From the NCBI GenBank assembly GCA_041740995.1, contig JBGSKY010000269.1, forward strand, positions 1-64,000: 64,000 nt of DNA, written 5' to 3'. This DNA comes from JBGSKY01 sp041740995 (GTDB taxonomy: Bacteria; Planctomycetota; Planctomycetia; Pirellulales; Pirellulaceae). This document shows, one piece after another, positions 53,961 through 61,761 of this stretch. The notes under the pieces are model-generated. The model searched no databases, had not been told where the DNA came from, and was given only the letters and a program-made list of their open reading frames with translations. The position numbers and the translations under genes are program-made. The first letter of the stretch is position 1. Every line of letters begins with the position of its first letter.

Positions 53961-55142
53961 ATGGTGCGTCGAAGGACATCGCTCGCTTGGCTCAATCTGA
54001 CCACTAGCTGGCGCAAACTGCTGCTGGCCAGTTCTGGCGTTGGGTTCGCTTCGCTGTTGATGTTTTCGCAGATTGGATTTCGTAATGGGCTCTTTGACAG
54101 CACAGTTCAAATCGTTCGCATCTTGGACGGCGAACTGTTCATCATCAGCTCGGCTCGATACACCTTGGCCAGTGAGCAGCGCTTTGATCGCGGCTACCTG
54201 AACGTCGCAAAAACGTTGCCTGGGGTAGAACGAATCCAACCTATTTATGTCGGACGCGTTGGAACAGTCTTGCGCGTCATCGGCAAGCCCTCAAGGTCGA
54301 TTCGAGTTATCGGAGTACCGCTGGAAGGCCCAGTCTTTACGAGCCCAAGTATGAATCAAAAACGCGAGCTGATCCGAGGCAATTCGACCGCGCTGTTGGA
54401 CAATCGGACCAAAGCCATGTACGGATTGGAACGCCGAAATATTGAACGGCTGCGTCAGCAATCAGTGGAGCTTTCTGGCAAGTCAATCTCACTTGTTGGC
54501 TTCGTTGCTATTGGCACCGATTTCGTCAACGATGGTAGTTTAGTCATGTCATCGGAATCGTTCGGACAGTATTTTCCATTCCGCGATGGACGGACGCTTG
54601 ATCCACTGGCCAATGTCGATATTGGTCTGGTGCAATTGGAACGTGGTGCGGATGTCAAAGCGATCCAACGGCAGATCGCCGAAATCGCGCCACTGCATTG
54701 GACGGTGATGACTAAAGACGAAATCATTCAGCGGGATATCCGATTTTGGGGTCAGTCGACACCGATTGGAATCATCTTTTCGGTCGGTACGATCATGGGG
54801 TTAGTTGTCGGTACCATCATCTGCTATCAGATTTTGTTTACCGAGATATCCGATCACATCTCCGAATTCGCGACGCTCAAGGCGATGGGCTATCCAACCG
54901 GTTTCTTCGTGCGTTTGCTGGTCACTCAGTCGATGTATTTGACTCTGCTTGGTTTTATTCCAGCCGCCAGTTTGACCGTCGTAATGTTTTGGGTGCTCAG
55001 CGAAACAACCGGCCTAGTGATGCTCTTAACTCCTTACCGAATCGCGACCGTATTTTCACTAACGCTGCTGATGTGTCTGGTCGGCGGAGTGTTTGCAGTT
55101 CGAAAACTGATTGCGTCGGACCCAGCAACTTTGTTCAAGTAA
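53961..55142 (+). CDS. ABC transporter permease (DevC/MacB type)
   Basis: A 393-residue permease with an N-terminal TM (about 18-35), a large periplasmic MacB-like domain (about 45-270) and three TM segments at the end (about 272-297, 318-343, 362-383). The DevC pattern ends with SEFATLKAMGYPTGFF before the second TM. Such proteins export lipids or lipoproteins with a membrane-fusion partner and an ATPase. Neither is next to it here, so its ATPase must be elsewhere. Confidence 0.85.
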   Translation: MVRRRTSLAWLNLTTSWRKLLLASSGVGFASLLMFSQIGFRNGLFDSTVQIVRILDGELFIISSARYTLASEQRFDRGYLNVAKTLPGVERIQPIYVGRVGTVLRVIGKPSRSIRVIGVPLEGPVFTSPSMNQKRELIRGNSTALLDNRTKAMYGLERRNIERLRQQSVELSGKSISLVGFVAIGTDFVNDGSLVMSSESFGQYFPFRDGRTLDPLANVDIGLVQLERGADVKAIQRQIAEIAPLHWTVMTKDEIIQRDIRFWGQSTPIGIIFSVGTIMGLVVGTIICYQILFTEISDHISEFATLKAMGYPTGFFVRLLVTQSMYLTLLGFIPAASLTVVMFWVLSETTGLVMLLTPYRIATVFSLTLLMCLVGGVFAVRKLIASDPATLFK

Positions 55143-55220
55143 TGAAGCGCTGCACGATCGCGTTTGGAACGAGCCAGTTGATGGTGACGTAGCAAAAGTC
55201 AATGCGAATGTAGAAGCTGG

Positions 55221-55263
55221 TTGACGATACTTGTTCGCGGTCCGATCGTTCTAGTATCGTCAA
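55221..55263. repeat. 11 bp-stem hairpin 1 upstream of sulfatase
   Basis: TTGACGATACT (55221-55231) and AGTATCGTCAA (55253-55263), perfect 11 bp arms with a 21 nt loop, 164 bases before the sulfatase start. Confidence 0.6.
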
Positions 55264-55292
55264 GACATTCCGGTATTGAAGTACATTGCGTC

Positions 55293-55334
55293 TGTAAACC
55301 AGCTTGGTGGTACGAAGACACTCGCTGGTTTACA
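55293..55334. repeat. 11 bp-stem hairpin 2 upstream of sulfatase
   Basis: TGTAAACCAGC (55293-55303) and GCTGGTTTACA (55324-55334), perfect 11 bp arms with a 20 nt loop. It follows hairpin 1 by 29 bases and has the same arm length and loop size but a different sequence. It ends 92 bases before the sulfatase start. Confidence 0.6.
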
Positions 55335-55426
55335 ATAGTTCGAGATATCGGAGCGATCGAAACTGATCTCTTCGGCCCGCAAGACATTTCTTGTGAAGCT
55401 CCCACCTCTGGAATCGAAACGAATTT

Positions 55427-57010
55427 ATGAACGCTCCTTCCACGCATTCTTGCCCCCTGATGCGCCGCTTGACACAACTATGCTGGTTCGCCGTCGTTGC
55501 TCTTCTGATGCCGTCAATTGGTCACGCTCAAACAGTGCACTCAGCGGCCACTGAAAGACCGAACATACTTTTCATTTTTGCGGACGATATGACTTGCCAA
55601 GCGATCAGTGCTTACGGTGAGCAACGGCAGTTACTGCAAACACCGAACATGGATTCGATCGCCCGCGATGGAATGAAGTTTAATCGATGTTTGGTAACCA
55701 ATTCGATTTGTGGGCCCAGCCGTGCAACTATTTTGACCGGCAAATACTCGCACAAAAATGGATTTTATAACAACACAAACAGTCGATTTGATGGCTCTCA
55801 GACGACCTTTCCGAAATTGCTTCAAGGTGCCGGATATCAAACCTCGATCGTCGGCAAATGGCACTTGGAATCCGATCCAACTGGCTTTGACTATTGGCAC
55901 ATCTTGCCTGGGCAGGGTCAGTACTATAATCCACCCATGTTTGACAATGGCAAGCGCGTCATCCATGACGGCTATGTCACCGAGGTCATTACCGACATCA
56001 CAATTGAACGACTGAATCAGCGAGACAAGACAAAGCCATTTCTAATGATGATGCAACACAAAGCACCTCATCGCGAATGGGAACCGGCGGTCAAAGATTT
56101 GGGATGGGATAATGATCGTGTTTACGCTGAACCGGATACATTGTTCGACGAATTTGCGGGCCGCTCGCTCGCTGTGAGAGACCACGACATGGGCCTCTCA
56201 AACACGTTCACAGATCGTGACATGAAGCTAGTTGCGCCGAAGCAATTAACGCCTGAACAGCTCAAAGAGTGGAACGCTTATTATGAGCCACGCAATGAAA
56301 AATATCGCCAGCAGACTCGGTCGCCTAAAGAAGAAATCCAGTGGCGATATCAGCGTTACATGCATGACTATTTAGCGTGCGTAAAATCGGTCGATGATTC
56401 CATCGGACGCGTCTTAAAGTATCTCGATGAAAACGGCTTGGCCGAGAACACGTTGGTCATTTGCACCTCCGACCAAGGTTTCTTTCTGGGCGAACATGGC
56501 TGGTTCGATAAACGCTGGATCTTTGAAGAATCCGCCCGCACACCACTGTTAGTCCGTTGGCCGAAAGTTATCAAACCAGGCAGCGAATGCGACGACATTG
56601 TCTCTTTAATGGATTTTGCGCCTACATTTCTTGAGATTGCAGGTGCTTTGCCGGAACCATCCATGCAGGGCAGTTCCATCGCAGCCCTGATGGCTGGCGA
56701 GACACCCAATGGTTGGCGAGACAGTTTGTATTACCACTACTACGAATATCCGCTGCCACACCGCGTCCGACCGCACTACGGATTGATTACCGATCGTTAC
56801 AAGCTCATCCATTACTACGCGCCTGATTTGGATGAGTGGGAGCTGTTGGACCGTCAGGCTGATCCGCTAGAGACAAAAAGCTTTTACGACGATCCGAGTT
56901 ACGCGAAAATTCGTGCCGAGCTTATCGAAAAGCTGTCGCAGAAAAAGCAAGAGGTTGGCGATACTACCGAAACACCTCGTGCCGCTTACGGCAACAAACC
57001 TTTTGAATAA
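55427..57010 (+). CDS. Exported type I sulfatase
   Basis: A 527-residue sulfatase. A signal peptide (about 1-35, LCWFAVVALLMPSIGHAQ) sends it out. The catalytic Cys that becomes formylglycine is in CGPSRATILTG (CxPSR motif, about residue 90), and the metal Asp pair is in LFIFADDM; TSDQGFFLGEHGWFDKRWIFEE holds the other metal ligands. It fits the group acting on sulfated sugars (N-sulfoglucosamine or iduronate type). Planctomycetes carry many for degrading algal sulfated polysaccharides. The maturing enzyme is not in the window. Confidence 0.95.
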   Translation: MNAPSTHSCPLMRRLTQLCWFAVVALLMPSIGHAQTVHSAATERPNILFIFADDMTCQAISAYGEQRQLLQTPNMDSIARDGMKFNRCLVTNSICGPSRATILTGKYSHKNGFYNNTNSRFDGSQTTFPKLLQGAGYQTSIVGKWHLESDPTGFDYWHILPGQGQYYNPPMFDNGKRVIHDGYVTEVITDITIERLNQRDKTKPFLMMMQHKAPHREWEPAVKDLGWDNDRVYAEPDTLFDEFAGRSLAVRDHDMGLSNTFTDRDMKLVAPKQLTPEQLKEWNAYYEPRNEKYRQQTRSPKEEIQWRYQRYMHDYLACVKSVDDSIGRVLKYLDENGLAENTLVICTSDQGFFLGEHGWFDKRWIFEESARTPLLVRWPKVIKPGSECDDIVSLMDFAPTFLEIAGALPEPSMQGSSIAALMAGETPNGWRDSLYYHYYEYPLPHRVRPHYGLITDRYKLIHYYAPDLDEWELLDRQADPLETKSFYDDPSYAKIRAELIEKLSQKKQEVGDTTETPRAAYGNKPFE

Positions 57011-57061
57011 CGCTTCGGCTTGAAAGGACCATTCTGCGCGTCTCTTTGAGTCGCGCATCTT

Positions 57062-57079
57062 TGAGTCGCAAAAGACTCA
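57062..57079. terminator. Hairpin between convergent sulfatase and cpaF
   Basis: TGAGTC-GCAAAA-GACTCA, a 6 bp stem in the 79-base gap between convergent genes. It overlaps the second copy of a 12-base direct repeat TCTTTGAGTCGC (57043-57054 and 57058-57069). No T run; position is the main argument. Confidence 0.35.
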
Positions 57080-57089
57080 TCCGTTGATG

Positions 57090-58409
57090 CTAAGCCTTCA
57101 TCATGATGCGTTGTCGGAAGGCGCTGGCGGGCAATCGCACGCCGACTTGTTCTAAACGAGCCATGCAGTTCGGGCGTACTCCGGTACTCTCGAAATATCC
57201 GACTGCTTTTCCCGATTCATCAACGCCTTCTTGAACGTAGCGATAGATGTCTTGCATGACAACCGTGTCTTGCTCCATACCGACAATCTCAGTGATGTGC
57301 GTTACGCGGCGTGGGCCGCCTTGAAGACGGTTCGCCTGAATAATCAAATCGACGGCGCCAGAGACTTGCTGACGAATTGCTTTTATGGGCAGCTCGAAGC
57401 CAGCCATCATCACCAGCGTTTCAAGACGGGCGATTCCGTCACGAGGACTGTTCGCGTGGATCGTTGTCAGCGAGCCGTCATGGCCCGTATTCATGGCTTG
57501 CAACATGTCGAGCGTTTCACCACCACGGCATTCCCCGATAATAATTCGTTCAGGACGCATACGCAGAGCGTTTTTGACCAGGTCAGTTGCCGTAATCTGT
57601 CCTGTGCCTTCGATGTTTGCCGGGCGTGTTTCCAAACGCACAACGTGATCCTGCTGCAGTTGCAATTCGGCAGCATCCTCAATCGTAACAATCCGCTGAT
57701 CGTTTGGAATGAAGCTCGATAGCGTATTGAGCAATGTCGTTTTCCCAGAACCAGTACCACCGCAGATGATCATATTCAATCGCGCTTTGATCGCGCCTTC
57801 GAGCAGCATGACCATTTCCGGTGTGAACGCGCCATAGGTCAGCAAGTCTTCCAGCCGCAGCGGATTTGAACCAAAGCGACGTATGGAAACTGCCGCGCCG
57901 TCGAGAGCTAGTGGTGGAATGATCGCGTTTACGCGTGATCCGTCTTCGAGTCGCGCGTCGACCATCGGGCAGGTCTCATCGACCCGGCGACCGACCTTGG
58001 ACACAATCCGGTCAATGATCTGCATCAAGTGTGCGTTATCGCGGAATTCAACGTCTGTTTTTTCCAAACGTCCGCGTCGCTCGACGAAGATCTTCTTCGG
58101 GCCGTTGATGAGGATATCGCTGATCGAGGAATCTTTCAGCAAAAACTCTAGCGGTCCCAAGCCGAATGTTTCGTCGAGAACTTCCTGAACGAGCTTTTCA
58201 CGTTCGCTACGATTGAGCAATTGGGCTTCGTTGTCGCAAAGATGCTCTACGACCGTTCGAATCTCACGTTTGAGCGCATCGCCCTTCATATCGCCAATCC
58301 GACTTAGATCGAGCTTGTCGACCAGTCTGGAATGGATACGTCGTTTGATGCCTTCGAATTCTTCTTGCTTTGAATTATCAGCCGATCGCGACGTATTAGC
58401 GGTTTTCAT
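57090..58409 (-). CDS. cpaF: CpaF/TadA-type secretion ATPase
   Basis: A 439-residue ATPase of the Flp/Tad pilus or type II/IV secretion family. The N-terminal helical part ends near 100; the signature RRGRLEKTDVEF and MVDARLEDGSRVNAIIPP precede Walker A ICGGTGSGKTTLLN (about 220), the Asp box TIEDAAELQL and Walker B RIIIGECRGGETLDM, with the His box TTIHANSPRDG. It powers pilus or protein export. No pilin, CpaE or TadB gene flanks it in the window, so it stands alone here. Confidence 0.94.
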   Translation of the reverse strand: MKTANTSRSADNSKQEEFEGIKRRIHSRLVDKLDLSRIGDMKGDALKREIRTVVEHLCDNEAQLLNRSEREKLVQEVLDETFGLGPLEFLLKDSSISDILINGPKKIFVERRGRLEKTDVEFRDNAHLMQIIDRIVSKVGRRVDETCPMVDARLEDGSRVNAIIPPLALDGAAVSIRRFGSNPLRLEDLLTYGAFTPEMVMLLEGAIKARLNMIICGGTGSGKTTLLNTLSSFIPNDQRIVTIEDAAELQLQQDHVVRLETRPANIEGTGQITATDLVKNALRMRPERIIIGECRGGETLDMLQAMNTGHDGSLTTIHANSPRDGIARLETLVMMAGFELPIKAIRQQVSGAVDLIIQANRLQGGPRRVTHITEIVGMEQDTVVMQDIYRYVQEGVDESGKAVGYFESTGVRPNCMARLEQVGVRLPASAFRQRIMMKA

Positions 58410-58504
58410 AGCATGACCTCGAAAGACGATAGGAACGCGTCGATGATAGATGCCGTCGAACGCCGCGATAGTTCCGCTTGCTTACAAAGCCAATTCGAAC
58501 TCGA

Positions 58505-59170
58505 TTAGAGCGTAAGAATTTGGGCTCGAAGTTGCGACGCATTCTCGGCAATAACATCAGCACCACTGCACACCAACTCTTCTCTTGATCGGAATCCCCA
58601 GGTTACGCCAATCGCAAAACAGCCCGAATTGCGAGCCGTCAACATGTCTGTGTTTGTATCACCGACATAAGCGATAAGGTCACAAGGGACCGACCATTGG
58701 GTCTGAATTTCGAAGACTCCGATTGGGTCGGGTTTACGGGGAACTTCATCGCGTTGGCCCAGTACAATCGAAAATACGCCTGGGAAATAATGCTGCACTA
58801 GTCTTTTGGTAAATCCATCCGGCTTATTCGACAGAACCCCCAAAGCAAACTGATGGGTTTGCAGCTCGCTCAAAAGATCGTCGATTCCTGGATAAGCTTT
58901 TGTCTCTTTCAAGCATTCGTCATCATAAAAATGAAAGAACCGATGCATGCAATCGGCTAGCCATTGGTCGGTCGCGGCGCCGGCGTTTGTATCTTCGAAA
59001 GCCCGTTGAAACAGGACTCGAACACCATCGCCAACTAATGTCCGATATCGTTCCAAGCTATGCGTCGGTTGATCGAGCGATTCGAGAACGCGATTGGCGG
59101 CGTTGCCGATGTCGGCTAGCGAGTCAAGTAATGTTCCGTCGAGATCAAAAATAGCTGCCTTAAATCGCAT
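58505..59170 (-). CDS. HAD phosphatase (phosphoglycolate phosphatase-like)
   Basis: A 221-residue hydrolase of HAD subfamily IA. The Asp nucleophile is in AIFDLDGTLLDS, motif II in LGVLSNKP, motif III Lys in PRKPDP, and motif IV YVGDTNTD. The pattern is that of Gph, which clears 2-phosphoglycolate, though other small phosphates are possible. ATG at 59168-59170 is used because it directly precedes motif I; a longer start at 59245 adds residues without family likeness. Divergent from ald. Confidence 0.88.
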   Translation of the reverse strand: MRFKAAIFDLDGTLLDSLADIGNAANRVLESLDQPTHSLERYRTLVGDGVRVLFQRAFEDTNAGAATDQWLADCMHRFFHFYDDECLKETKAYPGIDDLLSELQTHQFALGVLSNKPDGFTKRLVQHYFPGVFSIVLGQRDEVPRKPDPIGVFEIQTQWSVPCDLIAYVGDTNTDMLTARNSGCFAIGVTWGFRSREELVCSGADVIAENASQLRAQILTL

Positions 59171-59281
59171 AAAGTTTTGCTTACCTTTTACTTGTCTTTG
59201 TGGATACGATTGGATACCAATAAGGAAACGAACACAAACTTGCACATCGCGTTACTTACATGAAAGCTTACTAGGTGATCA

Positions 59282-60379
59282 ATGATTATTGGCGTTCCGC
59301 GAGAAATTAAATCTGACGAGTATCGTATCGCCATGTTACCCGTCGGGGTTGAGGAGCTGACAGCTCGCGGCCACACTGTACTTATGCAGCCTGGAGGTGG
59401 GACCGGATCTGGTATTGCTGATGAACAATACGTGACCGCCGGTGCAAAGATGGTCGAAACCGAAGCTGAATTGTTTTCGCAGTCGGATTTGATTGTCAAA
59501 GTAAAAGAATTGATGTCCAGCGAATGGCCGCTTGTGCGACCTGGGCAATTGATTTTCACCTATTTTCATTTTGCTGCCGACCGAAAATTGACCGAAGCGA
59601 TGCTGGCTAGCGGCGGACGCTGTCTGGCATACGAGACACTGAGAGACGACCGCGGCAGACTGCCGTTGTTAACTCCGATGAGCGAAGTTGCTGGGCGAAT
59701 GAGTATTCAAGAAGGAGCTAAATTTCTCGAAAGACCACAGATGGGACGCGGAATTTTGCTTGGTGGCGTGCCAGGCGTTGCGCCAGCGAATATTACGATC
59801 CTGGGCGGCGGAATCGTCGGCGCCAATGCCGCTAGAATTGCCGCTGGTTTTCAAGCGAACGTTGCGATTTTGGATGTCGACCTGGACCGCCTGCGATATC
59901 TTGACGACGTGATGCCGGCCAACGTTAACGTGCTCTTCAGCGACAGACATACGATTCGGGAACAATTGGTTCTAGCGGACTTAGTGATCGGGTCCGTTTT
60001 GATTCCTGGTGCCAAAGCGCCGCATTTGGTTCGGGCCGAGGATCTAAAATCGATGAAACCAGGCAGCGTTATCATCGACGTCGCAATCGATCAAGGCGGT
60101 TGCGTGGAAACGTCGCGACCGACGACTCATCAGCAGCCGACTTACATGGTTGACGAAGTAGTTCACTATTGTGTAACGAACATGCCTGGAGCCGTTGGCA
60201 GAACTAGCACTTATGCGTTGTGCAATGTTACGCTGCCATGGATTTTGCGAATTGCTGAAGCGGGTTTGGATGCAGCCATGACAAAATACCCGCCATTGCG
60301 TACCTCGCTCAACATAGACCAAGGTAGAGTAACCAATAAGGCCGTGGCGCAGACCTTCGATCTGGAGTTTAACGACTAG
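59282..60379 (+). CDS. ald: Alanine dehydrogenase
   Basis: A 365-residue NAD-dependent enzyme that interconverts alanine with pyruvate and ammonia. It begins MIIGVPREIKSDEYRIAML. Catalytic Lys is in LIVKVKEL, catalytic His in FTYFHFAADR; NAD site ITILGGGIVGANAARIA (about 170). The late phrase MPGAVGRTSTYALCN is diagnostic. Full length and intact. Its promoter shares a 111-base gap with the HAD gene. Confidence 0.96.
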   Translation: MIIGVPREIKSDEYRIAMLPVGVEELTARGHTVLMQPGGGTGSGIADEQYVTAGAKMVETEAELFSQSDLIVKVKELMSSEWPLVRPGQLIFTYFHFAADRKLTEAMLASGGRCLAYETLRDDRGRLPLLTPMSEVAGRMSIQEGAKFLERPQMGRGILLGGVPGVAPANITILGGGIVGANAARIAAGFQANVAILDVDLDRLRYLDDVMPANVNVLFSDRHTIREQLVLADLVIGSVLIPGAKAPHLVRAEDLKSMKPGSVIIDVAIDQGGCVETSRPTTHQQPTYMVDEVVHYCVTNMPGAVGRTSTYALCNVTLPWILRIAEAGLDAAMTKYPPLRTSLNIDQGRVTNKAVAQTFDLEFND

Positions 60380-60523
60380 TGACTAATCGAAAATTGTCGT
60401 CAAGTTCGTTGCGATCGTAATCCTTTTCCAAATCTGAAGTTGCCACAGTTAATTTCTCTCCGTCCACGCAATGAGGTATACTTGAAACAGCTTCGTCGGT
60501 TGAACTCTGTTTTTTGGTAGTGC

Positions 60524-61348
60524 ATGATGAAATCAAATTACGCTCTTGCAATGCTTCGCGCCGGAATCTTTTCTGGGTTACTCACTGTCGCTGGAATTCC
60601 CTCAGCATCCAGTTTCGGACAAGCCCTTGGAACCGGCGGCGGATTCGGGACAGGCACAGGAACCGGCAGCGGATTGGGATCCGGCTTTGGCAGCGGACTG
60701 GGTAACAGCGGATTCGGGGGAACTGGCGGCACCGGCGGCTTTGGAGGGAATGGTGGTACCGGGGGAACCGGCGGAACCGGCGGAACGGGTGCTGCGGCTC
60801 AAGGAAGCTCTTCAATCTTTACGCCATCAACAACCTCATTTGGTAACTTGAGTTTCGGTCGTCAGCCATTCAGCACCGCTAGTAACCTCGCTGGTCCTGC
60901 CCGTTCAACAACTGGCACAACAGGTGCCGCGTCTCGCACGGGAACGACTGTCGGAGGCGTCGGCGGGCTCGGCAGCCTCGGTGGACTCGGTTCATTGGGT
61001 GGTTTTGGAAACGCGAATAGATTTAATCCTTCAAGCCAGAACACTCAGCAGACCGAATCGCCTGTTAGAACAACGATTACCGCTCGATCGCTGCGCGAAA
61101 GTCAACCGGCATTGACCATCGAAGCTACGAAGCTGACCGGTCGTCTCTCGCGATTGCCCCGCGCTGAAGAGTATCGCAACGTAAAGCTGTCAATGCAGGG
61201 ACGAGTTGCGATTATTGATGCGCCAGAGCTCTCGACGACCGCGTTTGATCGACTGGCGATGCTACTGCTGCTGGAGCCGGGAGTTGACGATGTACAAGCA
61301 GCCGAACGATCGAGCGAAGCGGTCACACCTCAACCAGCTCGCCAATAA
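60524..61348 (+). CDS. Exported Gly-rich protein with BON-like C-terminus
   Basis: A 274-residue protein. A signal peptide ends near residue 33. Residues 33-95 are extreme Gly/Thr repeats (GTGGTGG type, coded by GGAACCGGC units), followed by Gly/Ser/Phe stretches to about 170. The last ~85 residues have a pattern like a BON domain: YRNVKLSMQGRVAIIDAPEL followed by FDRLAMLLLLEPGVDDVQ. BON domains sit at membranes. The GT-rich coding repeats may expand or shrink. No close family known to me. Confidence 0.6.
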   Translation: MMKSNYALAMLRAGIFSGLLTVAGIPSASSFGQALGTGGGFGTGTGTGSGLGSGFGSGLGNSGFGGTGGTGGFGGNGGTGGTGGTGGTGAAAQGSSSIFTPSTTSFGNLSFGRQPFSTASNLAGPARSTTGTTGAASRTGTTVGGVGGLGSLGGLGSLGGFGNANRFNPSSQNTQQTESPVRTTITARSLRESQPALTIEATKLTGRLSRLPRAEEYRNVKLSMQGRVAIIDAPELSTTAFDRLAMLLLLEPGVDDVQAAERSSEAVTPQPARQ

Positions 61349-61761
61349 TTAACTTGAAATTCAGAAGTTTAAAGGCTTTGCCCGCTTTCCTATCAACGGA
61401 TTGACGGGCTTTCAGCGAATCCCTTGATCTGGCAATTCTATGCCTTTGACCGCCAAAATTTTCGCACCCAGATCATGAACGAATGGCCGTCTCTTCGCAA
61501 AATGCCGCTCGTAATGTTCGTTTCGAGCTGATAGCTCTTTTGCAAATTGGCGGGGAAGCTAAAAATAGAGCTTTGCGAGTGCATAACGCGTAGGAAAAGA
61601 GCTTACGACCAGAGTCATGGCTTTATTTCTGCAAAGACCCACGGGTTTGCTCGAGGATTCTAGCAACTGCAACAGGGCTTGGATGCCAGGTTTATCCAAT
61701 CACCGTTGCCACCGTAGCTCGCGAACCATCAAGTTTTGACGTGGATTAGGTAACTGTTTCT
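61349..61761. other. Intergenic region before last gene
   Basis: A 413-base gap. An in-frame TAG at 61747-61749 blocks extension of the last gene. Short opposite-strand frames overlap that gene and look like shadows. Nothing else recognised. Confidence 0.4.
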
